Under the pieces are notes generated by a model that saw only the letters and a list, made by a program, of their open reading frames with translations, was not told where the DNA came from and searched no databases. DNA of 64,000 nucleotides from Anticarsia gemmatalis (lineage: Eukaryota; Arthropoda; Insecta; Lepidoptera; Erebidae). This document shows, one piece after another, positions 1 through 9,596 of this stretch. How positions within the stretch are numbered: position 1 is the stretch's first letter; each line of letters starts with the position of its first letter. A program made the position numbers and the translations under genes. Location of the stretch: positions 3,720,001-3,784,000 of the forward strand of contig NC_134753.1 of NCBI RefSeq assembly GCF_050436995.1. Reading direction: 5' to 3'.

Positions 1-1946
1 CGGTTGGGAGTGTCTGTTAATCTTTATTGCGCTTTTATTCCGAACTTGGTGTAAGAAAATATTCGTTTGCAGTAACATTTGATGTTAATCAGTATGTTAC
101 CAAAAATATACAAAAATAAAGCATCTATTTTCACAAAGCCCACATACAATCTGCAATATAAATCGGGACAAATTATAATCTATCTCGATTTATCAGCAAA
201 GATTCTTGTCAACCTATTTTGGTATAGTTGCGACTGAAGTTGTTGTTTTATCATAGTATATTGTATTAAAGGTTTATGGGATAATTTAGTGCCCCCAAAC
301 TATCTGTAGCACAATGAACCCTCCAAGGGAAAAAATCTGCAAGTAACAAACACCCAACAAAAACATGAGACCGCTGGAACTAAATCATGCCACACCAAGG
401 ATAGTTGTTTTAGTAATATTTCAAGCCAAACCAGCAAAAACCGAGTCACGACCCAAACGAGATGTACACTATAGAAAGGAATTCTGTCTAGTCACCGAAA
501 TATTACGAGAGCATTAAATTTTACTTACAATGATGTGCAAAGAAAAGAGGCTTTTTATTATGACTCCTATTGTCACCACTATAAGGTTGAAAGCTTTTGC
601 GAATTACAATTAATATTCAAAGGACACGATGTATTACAAATTCAATGCTTTATTTTTAAAATTACGTGTTTGGGAAGAAAATAAATAAATTGGTTTATCC
701 GAGGATTACAGCTGTAAATCGGAACGTATATTGATTCAAATTTATACAATTTGTTTGTAATTCTAATCGGAATGGGTCAGATTTTTGTAAACAGTCGGGT
801 AATTTGATCATCGCATTACGCTGAAATATCAAAGGATTTGAGACTAATGGGTGTTGTTGCCATAGCAACTGTTTACATAACTATTTTAATATATATTATG
901 AAACTGTAGTGTGAATTAGTCAGTGCAACATACATAATGATGATGACAACGAATAATAAGAGTTAGCGCGAGTTATTTTTGTAACGAAAAACAAATGTTG
1001 CCATGAGTTAGCTCCAAACCGTAGAGTGATTTCGTGTAGTAGTAAATAATCGAGCGGCTATCATAATGATGCCTTAAAGTTTGTGAATTAATTAATATTT
1101 TTAACTTACGACTGTATATTTTGTTTACTTTTAAAATAAGAGAAGGGTCAAGTCTTGAGTCCATTTATCTGCGAAATAAGAATTGATTCGTTGTTAAAGC
1201 AACTCTTGAGAAATTGAACCCAAAAACGCTTGCCAATATTTAAATTCTATTTCTGTGATTGCATCTTGCAGGTATAATTACAGTCTATTTAATCGAGATC
1301 CCTTCAAGCATTATTTGTACAGGTTTCACGACATTTAATTTCGCATTCGGTTTTAAATGGCGTAAACGTATTTCAGCAAGCATGGGCTTGCTCGATTGAG
1401 CTTGAATCTATAGTCGAGCGCGCGACGGACGCTTGACTGCCTTCGATCGGGCACGTGCGCCAATGTACGTACTTGTAATTCACAGATAGTGGATACGGAA
1501 GCCGAAAATTGGTTTTATTTGTACCTGTTATACTCGCTTCAAATTGTGCTATTTACATTTTGGGGATCAATGAACTACTTTTCATTAAACAAATATAGAA
1601 ACATGTAGGTATTAAAATTGTTCAGTGTTTTTTTTTTGTGCTCTAAAAAACCGTTTTGGCTTCCTTTCGTAAAGTGCTTAAAACATAAAAATGCACACTC
1701 GAGCATCGAAGCTAATCTAAAAATTTTCTTTACGATCCATTATTTTTACAACACTACGACGTTTTCCAACTAGCAAACTATCTACTGGTGTATGGCAGCA
1801 TTCCAAAGCTTTATTCCCAAAAGCAAGATAATGTGTGTGTGGCCTTATATAAAAATGTCACGTAATGCACGGATAGTCTTTCATGAACGTTTAATTTTCA
1901 AAATGGAAGAAAACCATTTAACGGATGGTTTTGCTTTATGTAATCA
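1..1946. other. Gene-free AT-rich stretch
   Basis: No ORF with family resemblance is visible here. A locally GC-richer patch at about 1395-1475, with GCGCGC and CACGTG motifs, stands out from the AT-rich background and could be a promoter, a 5' UTR or an old repeat. Nothing in the sequence decides between these. Confidence 0.5.
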
Positions 1947-2119
1947 GTAGCTCGATTCTTTACTACCATCGATTGCCGACTACTGGCTAGCTATCGAGAA
2001 ATTTTGTGTGAAATTCTGACCAGCGCCTCTAACGGGCGTCGAAGGAACTATTTTGGCAGTACATCTTAAATGTCAAACTTTCGATGCTCGACTGTACCAA
2101 CTATAGAGAATCGCGGTAC
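1947..2119 (+). repeat. Palindromic MITE family, copy A
   Basis: This 173-bp copy begins with GTAGCTCGATTCTTTAC and ends with the near inverted complement ATAGAGAATCGCGGTAC. The interior has the family's conserved blocks: a 'GCGCCTCTAACGGGC'-like block, 'TTTTGGCAGTACA' and 'AAATGTCAAACTTTCGAT'. At least seven more copies or partial copies lie in this window. No coding capacity is present, so it fits a non-autonomous inverted-repeat element. The exact target duplication is not clear. Confidence 0.75.
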
Positions 2120-2535
2120 AGTATTGAGAGTTTACGATTCGGTCGCCTTAACTATTCAGCGGTAAAAGCGAAATTATATTTCTTGACATATTTCATTAAT
2201 AGATAAATGCAGCAGAAAATGTTATATGACGTTTGTCTACGTCAACGGTATGACGTTAAACATATCAGATATCATAGTTACGAGATCTTCTATTTGTGTT
2301 GCTCAACAAAAGATAAATCCAATTTGCAGCAGAATTTTCTGTCATTATTATCAACAAGTCAGCTATCGACAAATATTGTACAGAAACCTGTAGCGCAATT
2401 TTTTTATGTCAGTACTCCACGTGATATATAACTATTGAGTATAACGAGTTTGACATCTGTAAATGTACTCAAAAATCGTACCTACGGACTTACTGGGACT
2501 CACTTGATTGATCAAGCAATCATCATTGATCAAGT

Positions 2536-2602
2536 TTTCATACAAAATTTGTTGCTAGCTACTTGATTTTCGACAGTCGATAGTAGCAGAAAATTATGCT
2601 AC
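2536..2602 (-). repeat. Palindromic MITE family, degenerate half copy
   Basis: The segment carries 'CGACAGTCGATAGTAGCAGA' followed by a GCTAC end. This matches the terminal half of the MITE family seen at 1947-2119, in inverse orientation. The other half is missing and similarity is weak. Confidence 0.45.
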
Positions 2603-3259
2603 TGGTAAGCATCCCACCCGGGAGTCTAAGGAACAAATATTTGGTCAATTTGAAAAAACTCTTGATACTATTGAGCTTAGAAAATCGCTTTATTGTATGT
2701 ACCTTTGGATGCGAATAAGGAGGAGGATAAACCAGAAGACAGCCTGCTTCCGACGGGGTGCATAGCAAAACTGTTAACTTTTGCTCTGCCCCTCAACGTC
2801 TAGAGAAGCAAAGGAAAAGGTGACACAAAGGATCAGGAATGGTCGAAATGTCAGCCAGACATTAACTGGCCCTACAATAATAACAACCTATATATAACCT
2901 ATTATATAAATATATATATAACAACCCCTAAGATAAGATAAGATGTACCTTTGGTTATATCGCCATGTGGAATCAAGTTCATGTCTAGTCATCCACAGTC
3001 CAATTACTTTGTAAATTGACTACTTAAAGTGATTTGACAGCAGATTCAAATTAGTGTGTTATTGTTCCTAGTAATGCAATTTAAACGAGTACAAATAAGT
3101 ACTGATATCATAACAATTACACTAACATATCGGTGTTATAATTTGTTTGCTGAGAAACAAATTAATAAAATCAATTTTATACACTTCCAGCCATAAAATT
3201 GGCAACATATTAGTGAATTGAAGTCGTTCACTCGATGCCCTTGGACGTGATATTTCAAT
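2603..3259. other. Intergenic stretch with TA-rich low complexity
   Basis: No gene is recognised. About 2885-2945 is TA-rich low-complexity sequence with a short AAGAT repeat. The part from about 2700 to 2870 is less AT-rich and may be an old repeat, but no family was recognised. Confidence 0.4.
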
Positions 3260-4083
3260 ATGAAATCATGTGGTTTTTTTATTGTTATAAGTTTGATTGG
3301 CGTTAGTATTTCTTTCGTTTATAAACAATTTCAAAAATTCAGGAGGTTCTTAATTACACCTGTTTTTTATTTAAATACAAAGTTAAAGGTAAAATTTCAT
3401 GGTTTTTATGAATTTTTGTTTTTCAGATGAATGTTCAAGGAAAGACAGCAACGGAAAGAAATGTATGTGCTTCAATCAAGAAAGTAAAAAATCTTGACAT
3501 TCCTAGATATTATTCAGGACTTAGAGAGGAGGCGGGCGTTAGTTCTAAGGTAAAGTTTGTTTTATACTATATTAGTATTGTTTTCTAAATAAAATTTACC
3601 GACGTAGGTATACACCAAGAATACAAATGTTGATAAAAAATTTCAAACTTAGGAATTTTGTATTCCATAGTATACGGTACATTTAAAAAACAAAGAAACC
3701 TTTATTTTGATATTCAATAACACGTAAAATTTTATAGAAATATTTAATTACAGGTCAAAATTACAGGCCAACTCTTTAAGAAGTTAGAACAAACGAAACA
3801 AAAGTATGGAAAAGAACAAAAAATTGTAAACAATCGAGACGGCTACACGTTAAGGAATAATGTATTGGGTTCACCGAAAAATTCCCTTTTAGGGCGTACT
3901 TTCCGACCGAATTACATCACTGAAGACTGTAAAGAAAAATGTAGGGCGCGAGTGCATTATTGGTGTGGACCCTGCGCCCTAAGGGAGATCAAATACCTTG
4001 AAAGAATATGCGCTAAAAAAATCAGGTGCACATTTGTTAACCCCAAAGAAATCATTTACTTAATTTCAAATGTAAACACGTAA
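3260..4083 (+). CDS. Predicted small secreted cysteine-rich protein, three exons
   Basis: A 164-residue protein can be assembled from exons 3260-3301, 3427-3549 and 3754-4083. Introns are 3302-3426 (GTTAGT...TTTCAG, 125 bp) and 3550-3753 (GTAAAG...TTACAG, 204 bp). All junctions are phase 0 and no stop interrupts the frame. The N-terminus starts MKSCGFFIVISLIG and continues into MNVQGK, which reads as a signal peptide, so the product is probably secreted. The C-terminal third has a C-X3-C-X7-C-X2-C-X11-C-X5-C pattern, and one further Cys lies near the mature N-terminus. The middle is basic and hydrophilic. Two AATAAA signals follow 55-65 bases after the stop. I do not recognise the family and assign no function. 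The first exon is the least certain part; its donor GTTAGT is acceptable but not consensus. An alternative exon 1 running to 3388 would need a 38-base intron, which is too short. Confidence 0.5.
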
Positions 4084-4137
4084 CAAAATATTTTTGTTAA
4101 CAAAATGTTGACAAAGTGTTTAAAGTTCATTAACATT

Positions 4138-4153
4138 AATAAAACTGAATAAA
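4138..4153 (+). terminator. Polyadenylation signals of the secreted-protein gene
   Basis: AATAAA occurs at 4138-4143 and again at 4148-4153, just downstream of the stop at 4081-4083. This fits a short 3' UTR for the three-exon gene. Confidence 0.45.
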
Positions 4154-5154
4154 CTGTGTTTAAGTAATAAAAAGTATATTATTTGTATGCCGATCGTAAA
4201 AGTTCAAATATTGTTTTTTAACTATTAGGACAACCTTTTAAAGTTTTATAAAGAAAGATTGGATTACTTTTCTTATTTATCTTATTTTACAAACAGGTCA
4301 ATAGATGGACAGACTGTAGAAAACAATTTAATTAAAGTGTCTCATACACAGCCATGTCACAGTAGCCACTTACATAATTACTACTCATAAAAATATTACA
4401 AGAAAAAATGAAGTTCAATCAAGCAATGTAAGACATCTAAATTGTGAAGTGAATTTAAAAATGTAAAATGAAATCCGACAACCACTTACATTATTTCTAT
4501 TACCTTCCCTGTACTCTAAAGAGCACGTTTGTCATAAATCAAGATTTACATAGCGATCTTCAAAAATCTTTGATTTGCTTTAATCCAATAATTCAGAAGA
4601 AAGCCTTATAGGCACGATATATCTTGATGGTAGTATTAAAAAATCTGAGTATATCCAAAATAAAGTAGCCGTATAAAACATGCCACTGCCAGATGCATTT
4701 ATAAGGCGGTGTCTGAAGCACGGAATTTCCAAAATTCTGAATTATACCTCGCCCACCGTGATCCTTCCAGACAAGGCTTTATACTAAGTTCTTGGACTAT
4801 AAAAAAAGTTTTATTAAAATTGTTGAAACGATCCACTAGAGCACGACAGACTCGATTCATAGTTCAATATTTCAAACTAGATTTGTCTTCTGAGATTATT
4901 GAAGTCTACGGTTGTTTAAAAAGTCCTTGTAAAAGGGAGGTTTCGTTTAAATCGTAGTTTTTCATCTTTGAAGTCTGAAGCTTGATTTGCATACTTTTTA
5001 TTAGTTAAATGGAATATCACTGTATATTTTTAGTTTTATTTAATACTTTATATTAATAAACTTCGATATTTAAAGGTCATTAATCTATAATACTGTACTT
5101 ATTTGGTAATCCTTCTCTTGTTATATATCAGCTTAGCCTTTTTCCAAACTATGT
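4154..5154. other. Gene-free AT-rich stretch
   Basis: Only short ORFs of random-looking composition are present. The longest, at 4709-4957, starts with GTG and has no recognisable domain. No repeat family was recognised. Confidence 0.4.
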
Positions 5155-5490
5155 AAGAGTCAGCTTCCAGTCTCACCGGATGCAGCTGGATACCAGTGTT
5201 TTACATGGAGCGACTGCCTATCTGACCTCCACAACCCAGTTACCTGGGATTTAACATGATACCCTTCGATAAGACTGGTTGTCAGAATTTCAAGCTTCTG
5301 AGTACTGTTAACGACTGTCAAAGATCTTCGAAAATGACAGCCGGGAACCACAATTTAACGTGCCTTCCGAAACACGGAGGAACTCGATATGTGTTAGATG
5401 GTCACCCATCCACAGTACAACCTCGGCAAGTGGGGCTTAACCTCAGGAATCGATCCGCGCGGCTGTCGTTAACTAAGCCACGAGCTCCTC
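5155..5490 (+). repeat. Lepidopteran dispersed repeat, copy 1
   Basis: This block is richer in GC than its surroundings. It has 'CAGCTTCCAGTCTCACCGG', 'AACCCAGTTACCTGGG', 'ATGACAGCCGGGAACC', a small hairpin in 'CGTGCCTTCCGAAACACGGA' and 'AAGCCACGAGCTCCTC'. The arrangement resembles a high-copy repeat I recall from moth and butterfly genomes. A diverged partial copy sharing the CGTGCC/TCCGAA/CACGGA block lies at about 20755-20965. It is joined in frame to the LINE remnant that follows, but this is chance read-through, not one protein. Confidence 0.6.
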
Positions 5491-5499
5491 AATCCTTCT

Positions 5500-6011
5500 T
5501 CTGTTATACTGACATAACTCTACGGCAAATAGCCAGTCCATTTATCGTTAGAAATGTATATTACGCACTATGCCAGTCAATTATGACCTACTGTGTATCC
5601 AGTTGGGGAGGCGCTGCCAAAACCATTTTAAAGCCCTTAGAGATAGCCCATAGAGCTATACTTAAGGTTGCCACCTTTCGACCCATCTTATTCCCAACCA
5701 ACGAACTCTATAAATCATGGAATGTGCTCAGTGTCAGACAAATGTATATATTGCAATTAACTATGCTACAACATCGCCGTACTCCGTATAAAAGAATCAC
5801 CAAACGTCGAAAAGATAAAATCTGTAAACTGCCACATGCACACACCTCCTTTATCAAAAAATTTGCCATGTATCTGGGTCCTTCTATATACAACAAGATA
5901 AATGCTATGTCACCCATATATGGATTATCACAATTTCAATGCAAAAAGACTGTCACCGAAATCCTACTTAAACTAAATTATGATGAAACTGAATCACTCA
6001 TAACGGAATGA
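5500..6011 (+). pseudogene. LINE ORF2 C-terminal fragment (post-RT region)
   Basis: About 170 codons read through from the 5' break to a TGA at 6009-6011. The protein has features of the region after the RT core in Jockey/CR1-type ORF2s: 'YYALCQSIMTYCVSSWGG', then 'RAILKV', 'ELYK', 'LSVRQMYILQ' and a run of basic residues. The RT catalytic motifs and the endonuclease are absent, so it cannot act alone. The open frame suggests the insertion is not very old. Confidence 0.7.
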
Positions 6012-6027
6012 CATCATTCTCACAAAG

Positions 6028-6071
6028 GCACACACACCAACACACACATACACACACACACACACACACAC
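6028..6071 (+). repeat. CA-rich microsatellite
   Basis: A CACA-rich tract with a few interruptions lies in the 3' UTR of the LINE fragment, just after its stop codon. Confidence 0.85.
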
Positions 6072-6828
6072 TTACGCAAACATGCACCTATACATAAACA
6101 CATAATCCACAAAACATGCACAGATAGCTCATGTACATTATGTTATAATTGTGTATAGAAATGCGATAAAAGTTATAGATTATTGTATTAATAAATTGTA
6201 CTGATTGAGAACACGCAATATTTACATTAATAACCAATAGGGGATTGGCACTGTAACTCCTAAACACAGGCTACCTAGTAGCCTCTCTAGGAAAACAGTA
6301 CACCACCCATCTTTATTGTAGACTACATTTTATTGTCGATTTTTAATCAATTGTTATTGTATCATACACATGATATCTTGTAACTATACCATGTAAACTA
6401 CAATCTAATTTCATGAATAAAGTTTTTATTATTATTATTTTATTATTATATAATTTGAGTAAAAATATTTGAACTGCGAGTACTGAATTAAAATTATTCA
6501 CTAAAATAGAATAGATAATTCTCATAATTGTTTTAATAAACGTCAATAAATTGTTACTCGTAACTACGTTTTGTTAACCAAAGCATTTGCGCTTTAGAGA
6601 TAACATCTTTATAACAAACAAAAACCACTACACGCAGAAACAAAAGCAAGACACCAAATCAATGAACGACAATACAAGTATTCAATCTATCCTTAAAAGC
6701 ACTATCTACTAATAAAAATGAGTTTCTCATAATAAAAGCATTGATACAAGCGAGCATCTATCGGCTATACACCTTGTTCCGCTAAGCTGAAATAAACCTC
6801 TTGCCCCGTGAACAGTGAGCTATAGGTA

Positions 6829-7261
6829 CAGTCAGCTCCAAAAGTCGCCGAACATATTCAATCTTTCGACACCCAATATTTGTGGTATTCGCATATTATT
6901 CCATCGAGATTTTTGACGTTGATTAAAATTATTAATTCCAAGCAATTTATACCTGATTTTGTTCAAGTATTTAAAAAAAATGGTAATAAAGAGGTTTTGA
7001 ACATATTAGGTCGGGGAACAAGTCTTTTCACATTATAGTATGTATGAACTTGTAATAAAATCTCTTTGGCTTCAATAATCACAAATGAGTACTCGGTTCA
7101 TTAGGTTTCTTTCAGTGAGCTCGTGATACCTCACGGTACCCAAATATCGAGCGTTTTTTTTGTAGAGAAAAGATTTTTTACAAGTTCATACATACTATAA
7201 CGCGAAAAAACTTTTTCCCCGACCTAATATGAAGTTGTAAAGCGACTCATGGAGCTGACTG
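6829..7261 (+). mobile_element. Outer Tc1/mariner-type MITE, interrupted by a second MITE
   Basis: Terminal inverted repeats CAGTCAGCTCC(AAAAGTCGC) at the left and the complement of CAGTCAGCTCCATGAGTCGC at the right are flanked by TA at 6827-6828 and 7262-7263. The arms match at about 18 of 20 positions. The TA target site and the CAGT start fit Tc1/mariner-superfamily MITEs. A second complete MITE (7006-7227) sits inside near the right end, so this copy was there first. No transposase ORF is present. Confidence 0.8.
7006..7227 (+). mobile_element. Mariner-type MITE nested in the outer MITE
   Basis: The 222-bp element starts TTAGGTCGGGGAACAAG and ends with the complement of TTAGGTCGGGGAAAAAG. 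Arms 7006-7055 and 7178-7227 match at 46 of 50 positions, and TA lies on both sides (7004-7005 and 7228-7229). The terminus resembles lepidopteran mariner ends. The 122-bp interior could be a remnant of a mariner gene end but has no long ORF. Confidence 0.85.
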
Positions 7262-7263
7262 TA

Positions 7264-8285
7264 CTTTGTAGGACTTCAAATAGGTAGAAATACGTGACTT
7301 GATTCCCACTAAAGGGTGAACGAGGCTTCAAAAGCGACTAGAAGTGAACAAAGAAGGGATTTGTCGGATTGTCCGGTTATTAATAAGTTTGAGGTGAGAC
7401 TTAATCTGGTTCTTTCTAGAATTCTATTTTGTTGAGGTGAAAATAAATTTTTCTGTTGACAAATGTTGGCTGTTCTATTTTTCTTTAGACTGTTTAACTA
7501 TTGTGGTGTGACGTCTCTCGCTACTTTTTGAGTATTTTGAATTCAACTTATTAGTATAATTATATTATAATTATTAGTTAATCTCAAAGTTTGAACTCAT
7601 ACCTACATCGCAATCTTTTTTTAATTGTTGTTTATTAACTGATGATTCAGAATTGTGTACGTTATTTTAACTTAAAAGTTATGCTCTCACGAAAATGTAA
7701 TTACATATTACACTTTTATTGCATTTAAAATCACTTAAAATAAACACTTAATTCTGGCACTATTAACATTGATGAATTCCGGAATTCAGAGAACTGTGAA
7801 ACATTATCAATGTCGTTTCCAGTTGACTATTTTCAAAATTTTCACTACTTATTGCTTCTTGTACGAAGAAAACTGATAATAATTAGATTATTTTCAATTA
7901 CTACGTTTCTAGAAGATTTTAGTTCAGTAAATACCGCGTCATACATTTGTTAGAAGAAAATTGTTGAGACACACATTGCTAAACGTGTTGAAACAAACGC
8001 TTTTTCATAAACTTTGTATTGCAAGATTTTCGTTTGAAAATAATATCTCTATTCTTTAAGCAGTTTGAGAACATTTTTATTAAGCACTTGAAATATACAA
8101 TTCTTATATAAGATTTTATATTTAAATTCAGTGAAGTAAACCGTATTGGAGTTTACAGCGAATGACAATAACTATTATTGAAATATGTATATTAATGTAA
8201 ACAACGGACTGTAGACTTGACTATATATTTCAAATTTCAAATCAATAACCATATTGTTCGTCTCGGAAATCAAGTCAAGATCTCT
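7264..8285. other. Gene-free AT-rich stretch
   Basis: No coding signal, known repeat or long hairpin was recognised. Composition is uniformly AT-rich. Confidence 0.4.
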
Positions 8286-8392
8286 ATCTTGACAGATAAA
8301 CCGACAGACATACAAACGTTTGGACAAATAGACAGATGAACAGGCGGACAGGCCAACAGACGGACAGACAGATAGACAGACGGACAGACTAA
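8286..8392 (+). repeat. Degenerate GACA/CAGA microsatellite
   Basis: Repeated GACA, GACG and GATA units run through this stretch with interruptions. The minus strand gives a low-complexity Ser/Cys/Val reading frame that is a by-product of the repeat. Confidence 0.85.
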
Positions 8393-8456
8393 CACACAAT
8401 ACAGTGATCTTGTAAGTGTTTCATACATTTATTTTGCGAAACGGAGTAAAAGAACT

Positions 8457-8687
8457 TTTTTTTTAACTTATAGTGTCCCATTGTTGGGTAAAGGTCTCCC
8501 CCAAACTTCTCCAACGGTATCTATCGTTAGCTATTTCCTGCCACTCTTTCAGGTAAATGTCTAAATCGTCACGCCAACGTTTCCTCGGCCTGCCTCGACG
8601 TCGTCGTCGACCTTCAGGCATCCATTGTGTGACGATACTTGCCCACCTATCTGGATGCATCCGAACAACATGACAAGAAAAAAAAAA
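8457..8687 (-). mobile_element. RTE-type LINE 3' fragment with target duplication
   Basis: The 231-bp insertion is bounded by the perfect 10-bp direct repeat TAAAAGAACT at 8447-8456 and 8688-8697. It contains the end of an ORF2 on the minus strand and an A-rich tail, seen as a T run on the plus strand next to the left repeat. The rest of the element was lost by 5' truncation during insertion. Confidence 0.8.
8463..8660 (-). pseudogene. RTE-clade ORF2 C-terminal fragment
   Basis: The 65-codon reading frame has the C-terminal block 'GRPRKRWRDDLD' followed by 'W...A.DR..WR.LGE.F.QQWD'. This is the usual end of RTE-type endonuclease-reverse transcriptases in insects. Endonuclease and RT domains are missing, so it is a dead fragment. 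The stop is TAA at 8463-8465 and the 3' tail follows within ten bases. Confidence 0.8.
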
Positions 8688-8697
8688 TAAAAGAACT

Positions 8698-9218
8698 AAA
8701 CATTATTATTTCTGTTAATTTCTACAGCAATGTAGAACATTCACAACCACATCTCATACGACTATGTTAATACAAATAATCTTGAAGTATGTTCCCAGCT
8801 TAGTACCTTGTCAAGACTTTGCCTCACGAATTCCAACTTTCTTAACTTCTCTCGTATTTATAATTCAGAAATGTTCTACCCTAGAATAAGTCAAATGTTA
8901 TTCAAACATTAATGTTCAGAATTTTAGTACCTTAAATATTATTTCTTGAATGAGAAGTTTAATTGAAATTTCGAAAGCTAGTGTCTTGTCAATGTTTTGA
9001 GCTTTTAGGATATAAGTATTACAGCGGTATTTATCCGATATAAGTTTTAACGTAATATTGAGACACGCAATTAGAAATTATTGTAATTAAACATTTTCCT
9101 TATTTCGGTACTATCGTATCGCCTGCATACGGTAGGGATGTTTATATAGATTTTTTTTATATACCTCTCTCTCACCCCTCCCTTATTACCTTCTTATATT
9201 TCTTTTACAATCCTATCC
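8698..9218. other. Gene-free AT-rich stretch
   Basis: Nothing recognisable apart from a short pyrimidine-rich tract near 9165-9185. Confidence 0.4.
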
Positions 9219-9277
9219 AGCTGTTTTCTATAGTTTTAATGTCCTCCTAGAGGACATTAAAACTATAGAAAACAGCT
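9219..9277. repeat. Perfect 27-bp inverted repeat
   Basis: Arms 9219-9245 and 9251-9277 are exact inverted complements separated by CCTAG. The arm begins AGCTGTTTTCTATAGTTT. There is no clear target duplication next to the arms. It could be a minimal fold-back element or a transcribed hairpin. Confidence 0.9.
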
Positions 9278-9380
9278 TTTGTAGTTATATAAAAGAGCAA
9301 ACCTTTTCATAATAAATAAACAGACACAGTAGAAAATGGTTTTAAAATCGTCGTCACGCATCCAACTTTTGTTCAAAGCC

Positions 9381-9596
9381 TTAAAACAAAACAACTAAAA
9401 CTAGAATCACTGCAGTTTCAACCAGTGATCCGTGTTCGATGGAAGCCAAACGGTACTGAAAACCGTTTGAATATCTGCCAAAAACTAGATTAGCTATTAC
9501 CAACGCTGGAACTAAAGGCACGAGCGCTAAAAAGCACACCTTTGTGAACTTTATGCGTTGTTCTAAATGACATTTTCTGCATGGCTCTACCACCAT
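9381..9596 (-). CDS. Possible small two-span membrane protein
   Basis: An ATG-started 71-codon ORF lies in a locally GC-richer patch. It begins MVVEPCRKCHLEQR and then has two hydrophobic segments, about residues 20-39 (VCFLALVPLVPALVIANLVF) and 58-71 (VETAVILVLVVLF), joined by a short polar loop. The N-terminal basic stretch with a CXXC would face the cytosol under the positive-inside rule. I do not recognise a family. No splice sites or polyadenylation signal on this strand clearly support it, so it may be a chance ORF or an exon of a larger gene. Confidence 0.25.
   Translation of the reverse strand: MVVEPCRKCHLEQRIKFTKVCFLALVPLVPALVIANLVFGRYSNGFQYRLASIEHGSLVETAVILVLVVLF

Larger units (their letters stand above)
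5500..6450 (+). mobile_element. 5'-truncated LINE, 3' end only
   Basis: The segment holds the C-terminal end of a LINE ORF2, a CA-rich 3' UTR, an AATAAAG near 6416 and an ATT-repeat tail at about 6427-6450. The microsatellite tail and C-terminal sequence fit the Jockey/CR1 supergroup. The 5' boundary is set by the end of the preceding dispersed repeat and is approximate. No target duplication was identified. Confidence 0.65.

Noticed and set aside
3389..3426. A 38-base GT...AG interval as intron 1 of the secreted-protein gene
   Set aside because: It keeps the frame but is shorter than functional insect introns. The GT at 3302 gives a 125-base intron in the same phase.
5256..5499. N-terminal part of the 251-codon frame as LINE protein
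   Set aside because: This part is the dispersed repeat. It is in frame with the LINE fragment only by chance.
8175..8399. Ser/Cys/Val-rich minus-strand ORF
   Set aside because: It is a translation of the GACA microsatellite.
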